A stretch of 64,000 nucleotides of DNA from Shewanella glacialimarina (GTDB lineage Bacteria > Pseudomonadota > Gammaproteobacteria > Enterobacterales > Shewanellaceae), in contig NZ_CP041216.1 in the NCBI RefSeq assembly GCF_020511155.1, positions 1,860,001 to 1,924,000 on the forward strand, in the 5' to 3' direction. A program made the translations under genes and the position numbers. Positions 18,840-27,312 of this stretch are shown piece by piece (positions within the stretch are counted from its first letter, which is position 1; the number at the start of each line of letters is the position of its first letter). Under the pieces are notes generated by a model. That model made no database searches, was not told where the DNA came from, and saw only the letters and a list, made by a program, of their open reading frames with translations.

Positions 18840-19219
18840 AATAATATCATTGGCATTCATCTCAGTTGCTGTGCTGTCAGCTGATAAGGCTACTGAATTA
18901 AATGGCACTGCCAGGCCAAGAGACACTATCGTTAGCGTAGAATATATTCCTTATTATCACCGTTTTTCGCGAGTGGTGGTTAACGCTTTTCTGTGTGGCA
19001 TTTAACTCGAAGAATAACGTTTACACACATAGGGTTCTATAAAAAATGGTAAAATTAACAAAGATTATCTTTTATCCTTTCAACTATTAATTATTTCATT
19101 GTCTTGGTGATTAGTGGTCTCATACCCACATTAAATAAACTTATCACCATAATATCTGATGCCTAGTTTCCTACAGAAATTAGGTGGAATTAACATCATT
19201 AACAAAGTAAAGGAATACT
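18840..19219. other. Gap with remnant coding sequence
   Basis: This 380-base gap has no convincing gene. A plus-strand frame is open from 18841 to TAA 19003-19005 (containing SLAFISVAVLSADKA and RPRDTIVSVEYIPYYHRF) but has only a TTG start (18850) and no ribosome site. It may be the end of a lost immunity or effector gene. The rest is AT-rich; an AAAGGAA site at its end serves the next gene. Confidence 0.4.
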
Positions 19220-19558
19220 ATGCACGATATATTTGGCGAAATTAGACGCGAATTTTACACTCAAACAATCAAGGAGTGGTTAGGTTGGATTGTGGGGACA
19301 TTTTTGCTGGTGGTATTGATTAAATGGTTTGCTCAGCAATATGACGTCCCAGAATTTGAATTTCATGTCTGGGTTTCAGCCACTCTTTATCTCTGGTATG
19401 TATCTACCATTAGCTTATTAATCGGTAGCACTTACTTTATAGCCCGTAATGCTCAAACCATGCTAGAGAGACGTGCGTCACATCCGCAAAAGCCTGACAG
19501 TATTGATTTAACCAATGACTTAATCCGAGTTAAAAAATCAAGATTAAAGCCGGAGTAA
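19220..19558 (+). CDS. Membrane protein, probable 5' part of a frameshifted gene
   Basis: A 112-aa product with two predicted membrane helices (WLGWIVGTFLLVVLIKWFA near residues 20-38; LYLWYVSTISLLIGSTYFIA near residues 55-75), preceded by an AAAGGAA site. It runs into a 6-A run at 19532-19537 and stops 21 bases later. In the -1 frame the sequence continues without a stop from that run into the next ORF, which begins with further membrane helices. The two are probably one gene of about 340 codons that lost one A. The function is unknown; I do not recognise the family. Confidence 0.6.
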   Translation: MHDIFGEIRREFYTQTIKEWLGWIVGTFLLVVLIKWFAQQYDVPEFEFHVWVSATLYLWYVSTISLLIGSTYFIARNAQTMLERRASHPQKPDSIDLTNDLIRVKKSRLKPE

Positions 19559-20247
19559 TTGCAGTTGTTGCGCATATTATCAATGCTGGCGTTGTTTACT
19601 TTGTTACCGGTCACGTTCCTGGCATGACGTCAGAATATCAATTGTATGCTGTGATTGGGGTGTTTGCGATTGCCGCCATTAAACCTGCGATGTTAGCGGT
19701 AAACGCTATTCGTATGGAGATTTTTGGCATGATTGAAGAGGCGGATTATCCGCAGAAATCGGTTTCTGATTTATGGCGAGTGGTGAATGACTTTAACTAC
19801 TATGAAGAACGATTAGAAAAAGTATTCGAGCGTATAGATGACGCTAAGCAGGAGTTCAGCCGTGAAAAAGAGTTGACTATTGCTGATATTGTTGAAAAAT
19901 TAACACTATATAAAGCAGAATTACACTCTGCATTTGATGAAAAAATAACACTTTTCTCATCATCAGACAGCGCAAGGGAAGCGGCTTATAACGCGTTAAA
20001 AGAAGCACAAGCACCATTAAGTAAAGAAGTCAGTAAAATATTGGCTGAACTGCAAAATTTACAAAGCTTTGTGATTGATTTACGTGATAAAAATATCAAG
20101 GGAGAGCAATTGATGTCAGCATTAAAAGAATTTGGCATTGAGTCATTAGCTGATTTAAATGTGAGTTTTCAAAAATCGATTGTGACGCATAATCCACCCT
20201 TACGAAGTGTGCTACCGCCAATTGTAGATGAAGAAATACGCAGCTAA
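19534..20247 (+). CDS. Membrane/coiled-coil protein, probable 3' part of a frameshifted gene
   Basis: The frame is open from 19534, but the first ATG is at 19624 (207 aa). Before that ATG lie codons for a good membrane helix (AGVIAVVAHIINAGVVYFVTG) with no usual start codon, so the ATG start would cut the protein. After a second helix (YAVIGVFAIAAIKPAMLAV) comes a long charged helical region, about 130 residues likely to form coiled coils (YYEERLEKVFERIDDAKQEF). Joined to the previous ORF it gives four membrane helices and a cytoplasmic coiled coil. The function is unknown. Confidence 0.55.
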   Translation, partial: KIKIKAGVIAVVAHIINAGVVYFVTGHVPGMTSEYQLYAVIGVFAIAAIKPAMLAVNAIRMEIFGMIEEADYPQKSVSDLWRVVNDFNYYEERLEKVFERIDDAKQEFSREKELTIADIVEKLTLYKAELHSAFDEKITLFSSSDSAREAAYNALKEAQAPLSKEVSKILAELQNLQSFVIDLRDKNIKGEQLMSALKEFGIESLADLNVSFQKSIVTHNPPLRSVLPPIVDEEIRS

Positions 20248-20538
20248 ATGTCGTTTGGGGTCAAGATTATCAATTTAGTGATTGATGAACCCACGGCACT
20301 TTACTTTAAAGATTGAATCATTCCTTTAGTGCGAAACCCTGTTTAGTTCTTTAAAAATGGATAGCCAAAATATAGGTACATTACTGGTTAACGCACCTGC
20401 TTTTAATTGGGGGTAAAGTCTTGGCTATACCTTAGATGACACGCCTGTCGAAGGTTGTTGTTTAGTCGTTAAAGAGGGCAATATTCTACCTCATGCCTAT
20501 GGTTTATGTATGAAAGTTCATAGTTACTGGTAGTAGTA
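20248..20538. other. Decayed coding remnant before the orphan rhs copy
   Basis: A plus-strand frame from ATG 20357 carries MDSQNIGTLLVNAPAFNWG, a TAA, then SLGYTLDDTPVEGCCLVV and more, ending in two adjacent TAG codons at 20530-20535. It looks like a gene with internal stops that I cannot identify. The first 100 bases of the interval show nothing recognisable. Confidence 0.35.
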
Positions 20539-22159
20539 TTTCAACAACATAACTGTCAATTAAGTGGCATTACATTAATAGACAGTAGCTTTACAGGCCA
20601 TGGCCCATCGAAGCCGATTGTGCAGCTGGCTCATTATCACTATCTGTCATCAGGATTATTGCATAAAACGATACAGGGTAATCAGCTTGAACTCACTCAT
20701 GCGTATGATAGCCATTCAAGATTAATTGAGCAGACATGGCGACATACGAGCTCAAATAACGTAGCACCAGAGCTTATATTAGAAGAGCTTGCCTCATCAG
20801 AGTCAGCACTATTTGCATCAAGACATTATCAATACGATAAACAACATCAATTACTTCGTTGTGATAGCGAAGTAGTAGAGCAGGGCGCAACGAGTGAGGT
20901 TCAAACCTCCCAAGGGTCTGAAACCAAAAGCGCGCCCGATGTTAAGCAATTTTGCTATAACAACATCGGCCAACTCGTCAGTGACAGTCATACTCGTGTA
21001 TCGGCTAACCCTACTGGCAACAAAATCCGTGTTCAGCAACAATACCAATGGGATGGATTTGGTAATCCTACTCATTCACTTCGTGCTGACAATAACAGTG
21101 CAGATGCCAGTGTTAACAGCCCGGCAGCTGAATTAGAGCGTGCATAACACATTCAACACTCATCGTCATCGACTTTATCATCCGATACGGTAAGGCCCAA
21201 TAAAAACAATCACGATGTAGTGGTAAACAACGACCGCTTAATGAGCATGGCTGGGGTCGATTACCGTTACGACGCCAGTGGCAACCAGATCAGCCAAATT
21301 GGCACTAGCGATAAACAACAGCGCAGCTTTAATGGCTTAAACCAACTGGTGCAAATCAACGTAAATGGCAAGCTGACGCAATATGAATATGATGCCTTAG
21401 GCCGTCGCAGCGCAAAAATCACTGATCTTGGTCGTACCGACTTTATTTGGGATAATCACCAGCTGATTGGTGAATGCACCTTAGGTGAATACAGCTGGTA
21501 TATTTATCAGCCTGATACTTTTACACCTGTAGCACTCATTAAAGCAGGGCAAGTATATTATTATCACCTAGACCAACTCGGCACACCGATTTGCTTAACG
21601 GATGAAAATGCTAAAATTGTCTGGCGCAGTCAGCAAGACGTGTTCGGCCAGACAATTGAAAGCACATCTATTAAAGATAGAGATTTTAAAGATGCGGATA
21701 ATGAGCATGCTGATGTTGATTATGCAGGCCAGCAAAAAAACATTGCTAACCCAATTCGTTTTCAAGGCCAATACTTTGATGCTGAATCTGGTTTACACTA
21801 CAATCGTTTTAGGTACTACAGCCCCGATCAAGCTCGATTTATACATCAAGACCCTATTGGCTTAGTGGGTGGCATAAACCATTATCAATATGCTCCTAAT
21901 CCAGTTAACTGGGTGGATCCGTTTGGGTTGTGTAAAGAAGACTCGCAGACTTATGCTGCTCGTAAAAAAATGCTAGCAAATAGCAATGGCACCATGACCA
22001 CATTAGATGCATTTACAGATGAAAGTGCAATGGGAGAAGCTTGGGATAAAGCTGCAATAGATGAAAATTGGCTTGATGAAAGAAGGTTATTACATGTTGA
22101 CATCCTAAATAGAGTAACAGTAAATGCTTTATCTAAAACACAAACACTTCTAGGTGTTG
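20539..22159 (+). pseudogene. Orphan 3' rhs copy with displaced tip, nonsense codon and IS truncation
   Basis: This is a headless rhs fragment. It joins the rhs core at about the QLSGI position and runs to DPFGLC at 21916-21933. Against the intact copy it has GAA to TAA at 21145-21147, which interrupts the frame, and a 21-base insertion near 21695. After DPFGLC it carries a different tip (KEDSQTYAARKKMLANSNG onward). The tip frame runs into the left end of the IS3-family element and stops at 22197 inside it. It has no start region and is probably silent, but it preserves an alternative tip that recombination could restore. Confidence 0.85.
20623..21933 (+). repeat. Direct repeat of rhs core, copy 2
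   Basis: Partner of 14606-15895, in the same orientation and about 6.0 kb away. It is near-identical over long stretches, with scattered substitutions, one 21-base insertion and one nonsense change. The two copies could recombine, swapping tips or deleting the intervening 6 kb. Confidence 0.93.
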
Positions 22160-22219
22160 TGGTTGAATTAGCCGGACACTTCAATAAAGGAATATAATAA
22201 TGCCATTATTGAGGTGAAT

Positions 22220-22507
22220 ATGACTAAACGAATAAATAAACAATATCCAGATGATTTTAAACAAGAAGCTGTCGCTTTGGTTCTTGAACAAAATTACACG
22301 ATAGTCCAAGCAGCAGCGTCTTTAGGTATTACAGATAAAATTCTTTATAACTGGGTGGCTAAACAAAAAAAGCTAACTCAAGGCGATGCATTATCTGTAG
22401 ATGAACGCACTGAGCTCATGTTATTGCGTAAAGAGAATAAACGCTTATTGATGGAGCGCGAAATACTAAAAAAGGCCAGCGCCTTCTTTGCGAAAGAAAT
22501 GAAGTAA
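22220..22507 (+). CDS. IS3-family transposase OrfA
   Basis: A 95-aa helix-turn-helix protein with a leucine-rich C-terminus, typical of IS3 OrfA: KQEAVALVLEQNYTIVQAAA is the HTH region and LLRKENKRLLMEREILKKA the leucine zipper. ATG 22220 is preferred over GTG 22214 because GAGG lies at 22211-22214. Near its end is A AAA AAG at 22468-22474 in the correct phase (CTA AAA AAG), where a -1 shift leads into orfB. Alone it is a DNA-binding regulator; fused it contributes end recognition. Confidence 0.9.
   Translation: MTKRINKQYPDDFKQEAVALVLEQNYTIVQAAASLGITDKILYNWVAKQKKLTQGDALSVDERTELMLLRKENKRLLMEREILKKASAFFAKEMK
22468..22474 (+). other. Programmed -1 frameshift heptamer of the IS
   Basis: A AAA AAG, read as CTA AAA AAG in orfA. 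The -1 frame is open from 22474 (codon GGC) through to the orfB stop at 23376, so the shift produces a full-length OrfAB transposase. This is the classic IS3-family arrangement. Confidence 0.85.
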
Positions 22508-23376
22508 GGTATTCATTTATCAATAATCTTGAGTCGAAATTTCCTATTTCGATGGCGTGTAAAGTGATGCAAGTCAGTTCGTCAGCGTATTACGTTTGGC
22601 TTAAAAGGCCTGGTGAGCTTATCACTGCTGACACTCTAGAATTATTTCGTCGAGCTAAAGCATTATTCAAGGCCAGTAGAAACAGCCTAGGTAGCAGAGA
22701 GTTAGCTAAAGCATTACGCAAAGAAGGGGTTAGCATTACACGTTATCGCACTATTAAGTTAATGGCGCGATTGAAACTGGTGGTAACGCAACGTCTGGCT
22801 TATAAAGTCACCACAAAGCGTAAACACAGTGATAGCGTGGCTGATAATTTGCTTAATATGAATTTTAATCCTGTTGGGCCAAACCAAGTATGGGCAGGTG
22901 ATGTGAGCTATCTTAAAACAGGTGAAGGTTGGCTATATCTTGCCGTTGTAATGGATTTGTATTCTCGCAGAATCGTCGGCTGGCATATCTCTAAGCGTAT
23001 GACGAGAAGCTTAGTGGAGAAAGCATTTTTGAAGGCTTACAACTTGCGAAAACCACCTAAAGGCTTAGTATTTCATAGCGATAGAGGTTCGCAGTATACG
23101 AGTAAAGGGTATCGACGTTTATTAAAACAATTGAACTGTCGAGCGAGTATGGGTGATGTCGGTGCGTGTTGGGACAATGCAGTTGTGGAGCGTTTCTTTG
23201 GTAGTTTAAAGCATGATTGGCTATTAAAAATACCACAGCCAACTCGTCACCATATGTGTGATGATGTAGCTAAATATATGAAATATTACAATCTAGAGCG
23301 ACTGCACTCGGCAAATGCTGATCAGTCACCGATAGATTTTGAAATTTCTTTTAGAAAAGTGTCCGGTTGGAGTTGA
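22475..23376 (+). CDS. IS3-family transposase OrfB (DDE integrase domain)
   Basis: This is the catalytic part of the OrfAB transposase. The HTH_21-like region is followed by the rve core: WAGDVSYLKTGEGWLYLAVV (first Asp), FHSDRGSQYTS (second Asp) and GACWDNAVVERFFGSLK (Glu). It has no initiation codon before ATG 22552, so expression is expected through the -1 shift at 22468-22474. No stops or frame breaks are visible; the enzyme looks functional. Confidence 0.92.
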
Positions 23377-23379
23377 CCA

Positions 23380-23769
23380 GAACAGAGTAACCCATCTGTA
23401 TCCAGCAGAACTTGGAATCGAAGCTTATATAACGGTAGCTCCCAGGAGTATGCAAGGCTTGAAGTTGCCATGACGTTAGATTCTTCAGAGGCTTTGAAGT
23501 CGACTTCATGGGGGCGTTTTCAAATTATGGGCTTTAATTATAGTGAGTCAGGTTTTACTAGCGTAGAAGCATTTGTTAAAGCAATGTTCAGCTCAGAAAG
23601 AAAACAGCTTGATGCTTTCGTTAGCTTTGTAAAGAATAAAGGGCTAGAAAAGTACCTAATAACGCTAGACTGGGCTTCATTTGCCAAAGGTTATAACGGG
23701 TCGCAGTACGAACAGAATAAGTATGATGTTAAATTACAGAAGGCATTTGAAAAATATGACAAAAAGTAA
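23380..23769 (+). pseudogene. 5'-truncated N-acetylmuramidase (DUF3380) effector
   Basis: Immediately after the IS right end an open frame runs SNPSVSSRTWNRSLYNGS and on to ALKSTSWGRFQIMGFNYSES and AKGYNGSQYEQNKYDVKLQKA. These match the C-terminal half of the DUF3380 N-acetylmuramidase domain. The N-terminal half, including the usual catalytic Glu region, is missing. The first ATG in frame (23470) would give only 99 residues. The gene was evidently cut by the IS or a linked deletion. Its stop overlaps the start of a lipoprotein gene that is a likely immunity partner. Confidence 0.8.
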
Positions 23770-24193
23770 ACTCTCTAACGCTTTGTGGGTTTTACCCTTA
23801 TTTTTAGTTGCATCGTGTAGTGCCTCTCAGCGTGATGAGGCAGAGATTATATTTAAATGCCACGCTGAGCAGCCCAAATCGATTGATGTTGTTATTAATA
23901 AAATGGATAACACGTTTAAATTAGAGCAATTTAACATTGCAAGTTCAAAGCTTGCTAATACAACGCTAATTAGTGATGTGAGTAAATCGAGCTTCCACCG
24001 CTCTTTAGCCACTGAGCACAGTATTACTTTTACACACGGCGATAGTGAAGTTATCGTGAGTGACTACTACAGCGAAGAACTTAATATGATTACTAAAGAA
24101 ACATCAGTAACAATACAAAAAAATGGTAAAAAAGAATATTGGCTTTGTGATGATTCAGGTTTTAGTAAGTTGGGCTCTATTGAAGATTTCTAG
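23756..24193 (+). CDS. Lipoprotein, candidate muramidase immunity protein
   Basis: A 145-aa protein starting MTKSKLSNALWVLPLFLVAS followed by Cys: a lipoprotein signal with lipobox LVASC. The mature part is beta-rich and holds two more Cys (FKCHAEQ, WLCDDSG). ATG 23756 overlaps the end of the muramidase remnant by 14 bases, typical for a coupled effector/immunity pair. A periplasm-facing lipoprotein fits protection against a cell-wall hydrolase. It appears intact although its effector is broken, so it may now act as orphan immunity. Confidence 0.65.
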   Translation: MTKSKLSNALWVLPLFLVASCSASQRDEAEIIFKCHAEQPKSIDVVINKMDNTFKLEQFNIASSKLANTTLISDVSKSSFHRSLATEHSITFTHGDSEVIVSDYYSEELNMITKETSVTIQKNGKKEYWLCDDSGFSKLGSIEDF

Positions 24194-24247
24194 TGAATTA
24201 AAAATGTTCATTATCTTGCTAAAATCAAAGTGATTAAAGTAGAATAA

Positions 24248-24583
24248 ATGTACCAAGATGATGAATTAGAAAAGCAGGTCTATTTTGCTGAACAGGCTCA
24301 TTCATACCTTCGCCTATGTTTTCTTTTACAGTTTATATTTCTCAAAAAAGAGTTTCTTCAGAAGAGACTTTGACACGGGGAAAACATTTTTGTTTACTTT
24401 GTCATTGTTATATCTTTCACCAACGCAGCAGGTCCGAGGTGGAATCATTCAATTGATATAGATGATCACAACTTAACAATTAATGTTGCCGCGGAGCGGT
24501 GCCAAAAAAGCTTAATTAATGCTCCTAAAAGCTGGAACTATGGTGTAAAAAAGCCATTAATATGGGTTCTTGGAGAGGTTTAG
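24248..24583 (+). pseudogene. Small ORF interrupted by in-frame TGA
   Basis: ATG 24248 opens MYQDDELEKQVYFAEQAHSY and reaches TGA at 24371-24373. The same frame then continues for 69 codons (NAAGPRWNHSIDIDD, ERCQKSLINAPKSWNYG) to TAG 24581-24583. Together they would be a 110-residue protein with one hydrophobic stretch. I do not recognise it; context suggests a dead T6SS immunity gene. The remainder of the 24194-24872 gap is AT-rich and otherwise empty except for the terminator at its end. Confidence 0.5.
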
Positions 24584-24827
24584 TACCTCTTAACTTGCAC
24601 ACCGGTAATGGTGATCCGGATTATAATAGAGTCATCAGCAAAGACTAATTTGAGTGTAACTACCACCAACTCAAAATTGATTTACTGTAAACGACTTTAA
24701 TCTGTTAAAGTTTTTAATATTAAATGTTCCAAAAAACATGCTTTTAACCGATTATAAATCATCAAAGATGTTTAGGGTTGGTTTATACACTACGTTTAAT
24801 AGTCACCGACATCTAAATTTAAATAAC

Positions 24828-24853
24828 AAAAAAGCGCCTTTCGGCGCTTTTTT
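24828..24853. terminator. Bidirectional terminator after gltA
   Basis: AAAAAAGCGCC (24828-24838), loop TTTC, GGCGCTTTTTT (24843-24853). The stem is perfect with A and T runs on both sides, so it works for minus-strand gltA and blocks readthrough from the island. Confidence 0.9.
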
Positions 24854-24872
24854 AGTTTGGTTAATCAATAGA

Positions 24873-26159
24873 TTAACGTTTGTCTAAACTCACAAATTCA
24901 CGGGCTGACTCACCAGTATATAACTGACGAGGGCGGCTGATTTTGTGACCTGGTTGATCTAACATTTCTTTCCAATGTGAAATCCAGCCAACGGTACGTG
25001 ACAATGCAAATAGCACTGTAAACATATCATTAGGAATACCAATGGCTTTCATGATAAGACCAGAGTAGAAGTCAACGTTCGGGTATAGCTTCTTAGAGAT
25101 GAAGTACTCATCTTCAAGTGCAATACGCTCAAGTTCCATTGCTACGTCGAGTAATGGATCGACTACTTTAAGCTCTTCTAAGACTTCATGACAGGTTTCA
25201 CGCATCACTTTTGCGCGAGGGTCGAAGTTCTTATAAACGCGGTGTCCGAAGCCCATTAAGCGGAATGGGTCATTCTTGTCTTTCGCTTTGGCGATAAACT
25301 CAGGGATACGATCCACAGAACCAATCTCTTCAAGCATAGCAAGACAAGCTTCGTTTGCGCCGCCGTGAGCAGGGCCCCATAGTGATGCGATACCCGCTGC
25401 GATACACGCAAATGGGTTAGCACCAGAAGAACCAGCTAAACGCACAGTAGATGTCGAAGCATTTTGTTCATGATCAGCATGGAGTACAAAAATACGGTCC
25501 ATTGCTTTTTCTACAACAGGGTTAACTTTATATTCTTCGCAAGGTGTTGCGAACATCATTGATAAGAAGTTACCCGCATAGCTTAAGTCATTACGTGGAT
25601 ACACAAATGGTTGACCCATTGAGTATTTGAAACACATTGCAGCAATCGTAGGCATTTTTGACACCAAACGATAAGCTGCTATTTCACGATGCTTAGAATT
25701 GTTTACATCAAGAGAGTCTTGATAGAAAGCAGACAGTGCACCTGTCACACCACATAGCATTGCCATTGGGTGTGCGTCACGACGGAAACCGCGGAAGAAG
25801 AAAGCGATTTGCTCGTGAACCATAGTGTGTTCTTTCACTGTAGCTTCAAACTTGTCGAAATCAGCCTTAGACGGTAGCTCTCCGTATAAAAGCAAGTAGC
25901 ATAAATCTAAATAAGTTGATTCAGTTGCAAGTTGATCAATCGGATAACCACGGTGTAATAAAATACCTTGATCACCATCGATATATGTAATTGCAGACTC
26001 ACAAGAAGCTGTTGCTAGAAAGCCTGGATCGAAAGTGAAATAACCTTTCTTCCCTAATGTACTGATGTCGATTACATCAAACCCTTCAGTACCTTTCTTG
26101 ATTGGTAAGTCGATTGAATCGTTACCTGGTAACTCTAATTTGGCTATATTATCAGCCAT
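24873..26159 (-). CDS. gltA: Citrate synthase (type II)
   Basis: This 428-aa enzyme condenses oxaloacetate and acetyl-CoA, the first TCA step. Active-site regions are clear: [11 protein letters not shown] (substrate His), [15 protein letters not shown] (catalytic His) and [13 protein letters not shown] near the C-terminus. Length and sequence fit the hexameric, NADH-regulated gammaproteobacterial type. ATG has GGAG upstream (AAGGAGAACGGGGT). It is transcribed away from sdhC, so it shares the 416-bp control region with the sdh-suc genes. Confidence 0.98.
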   Translation of the reverse strand: MADNIAKLELPGNDSIDLPIKKGTEGFDVIDISTLGKKGYFTFDPGFLATASCESAITYIDGDQGILLHRGYPIDQLATESTYLDLCYLLLYGELPSKADFDKFEATVKEHTMVHEQIAFFFRGFRRDAHPMAMLCGVTGALSAFYQDSLDVNNSKHREIAAYRLVSKMPTIAAMCFKYSMGQPFVYPRNDLSYAGNFLSMMFATPCEEYKVNPVVEKAMDRIFVLHADHEQNASTSTVRLAGSSGANPFACIAAGIASLWGPAHGGANEACLAMLEEIGSVDRIPEFIAKAKDKNDPFRLMGFGHRVYKNFDPRAKVMRETCHEVLEELKVVDPLLDVAMELERIALEDEYFISKKLYPNVDFYSGLIMKAIGIPNDMFTVLFALSRTVGWISHWKEMLDQPGHKISRPRQLYTGESAREFVSLDKR

Positions 26160-26575
26160 ACCCCGTTCTCCTTACGTCATTCTATATCTATGAGTGCGGC
26201 ATGTTAAGCGGACATTACTTTACAGTGAATAGGGATGACAGATCAATTTAAATAAGCGTTTAAATTTGTTAGACCAAGGTATATATCTAGCTGAAAGCCT
26301 TGTGGTATAGGCTTTAGAATAAAAAAATCATAAAAAAACAGAATTTGCATAATGTGATGTTTGTATTTGACAATTCTCACGAGTATACTTGCCTACGTCC
26401 CTAAGGGCGACAAACATCACACTTTAGAAATAATTACTTTACAAACTAAACTAGTGATTTCTCAATTGCTTAGATGTTTGATAGTAATTTCTTTTTTGCT
26501 CAAATAATGTAATAAACATTTTTTGACCTTGATGCGTTTAAAGCAAAAAAGAGATACATAAAAAAATAATGCTCA
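26160..26575. promoter_or_regulatory. Divergent gltA / sdhC control region with 12-bp inverted repeat
   Basis: This 416-base AT-rich region has no gene. TGTGATGTTTGT (26353-26364) is repeated in perfect inverted form at 26410-26421, with 45 bases between. One arm faces each operon, suggesting a shared regulator or DNA loop. TGTGA is a CRP half-site, but neither arm is a full CRP palindrome. A weak minus-strand hexamer pair (TTGGTC, 17 bases, TATTTA at 26277-26249) could serve gltA. I could not settle on an sdhC promoter. Confidence 0.45.
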
Positions 26576-26971
26576 ATGGAGCTGAGTGAGCAGAACGTGA
26601 AAAAGCAAAGACCTGTCCATCTAGACCTGCAGACGATAAGCTTCCCTGCGACAGCTATCGCATCTATCCTACACCGCATTTCCGGTGTCATCATGCTATT
26701 CGCTATTGGTATTCTTTTGTGGTTGTTAAATTCTACTTTAACCTCTGCAGAAGGCTTCGCTAGCGTACAAACCTTGTTTGATGGTTTCGTAATGAAGTTC
26801 ATCCTTTGGGGCATTCTAACCGCGCTTGGATATCACTTATTAGGTGGCATACGTCATTTGATTATGGATACTGGTCGTTGGGAAGAGCTAGCTTCAGGTA
26901 TAGCTTCAGCTAAAGTGATGTTTGCTTTAGCAGCAACCTTTTCTATCATAGCGGGGATTTGGGTATGGTAA
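26576..26971 (+). CDS. sdhC: Succinate dehydrogenase cytochrome b556 subunit SdhC
   Basis: A 131-aa inner-membrane anchor with three helices that binds heme b and quinone. NVKKQRPVHLDLQTI and IASILHRISGVIMLF match the family start. The heme-ligand His lies in GYHLLGGIRHLIMD. ATG 26576 gives a slightly longer N-terminus than a GTG at 26597; I keep ATG. The stop overlaps sdhD by 7 bases. It is the first gene of the sdhCDAB operon. Confidence 0.95.
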   Translation: MELSEQNVKKQRPVHLDLQTISFPATAIASILHRISGVIMLFAIGILLWLLNSTLTSAEGFASVQTLFDGFVMKFILWGILTALGYHLLGGIRHLIMDTGRWEELASGIASAKVMFALAATFSIIAGIWVW

Positions 26972-27312
26972 CTAACGCAGCAAGTTTTGGACGTAGTGGT
27001 GTCCATGACTATATTTTACTACGCGCCAGTGCGGTAATCCTAGCTTGTTATACTATTTTCTTGGTGGGATTTATTGCGTGTAGTTCTCCACTGACTTTCG
27101 AAATTTGGCATGGCTTGTTTAGCGCATTGCCGATGAAAGTATTTACTCTGTTAGCCTTAGTTGCTTTACTCGTCCACGCTTGGATTGGTGTATGGCAAGT
27201 ATTGACTGACTATGTAAAAAGCACATCGTTACGTGGTGTATTACAATTTACCTTCGTTGTGACCGCATTCAGTTATTTAGCGGCCGGCATCGTGATAGTG
27301 TGGGGTGTATAA
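26965..27312 (+). CDS. sdhD: Succinate dehydrogenase membrane anchor SdhD
   Basis: A 115-aa, three-helix anchor partner of SdhC. GRSGVHDYILLRASAVIL and VHAWIGVWQVLTDYVKS are diagnostic, and the C-terminus ends IVIVWGV as in E. coli. ATG 26965 is chosen because it gives the family start MVTNAASFGR; the frame is open a little further upstream. The stop (27310-27312) directly precedes the sdhA GTG. Confidence 0.95.
   Translation: MVTNAASFGRSGVHDYILLRASAVILACYTIFLVGFIACSSPLTFEIWHGLFSALPMKVFTLLALVALLVHAWIGVWQVLTDYVKSTSLRGVLQFTFVVTAFSYLAAGIVIVWGV

Larger units (their letters stand above)
22159..23379 (+). mobile_element. IS3-family insertion sequence, apparently complete
   Basis: The element is about 1.2 kb with orfA, a frameshift heptamer and orfB. 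Inverted-repeat cores are CCGGACACTT (22172-22181) and AAGTGTCCGG (23357-23366). The right end reads GGTTGGAGTTGACCA up to 23379, while the left outer end near 22159 is less well matched, so the left border is approximate. I see no clear target duplication. The flanking rhs tip and muramidase pieces do not join into a known gene, which fits an IS-associated deletion. Confidence 0.85.

Noticed and set aside
14877..21136. Matching 80-aa and 74-aa frames in both rhs copies
   Set aside because: They repeat only because the rhs core is duplicated; they are out-of-frame shadows.
24371..24373. TGA as a selenocysteine codon
   Set aside because: No hairpin typical of a bacterial SECIS seen after it, and neighbours show plain nonsense decay.
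20500..24900. Whole island as a prophage or integron
   Set aside because: No integrase, att site, attC or phage structural gene; only one IS3 element and rhs-type recombination.
26345..26389. TTGCAT/TTGACA and TATACT as an sdhC promoter
   Set aside because: Spacing of 33 or 11 bases is wrong for sigma-70.
26500..26814. 104-aa minus-strand frame over the sdhC start
   Set aside because: It covers the sdhC start and coding region, and no family resemblance is seen.
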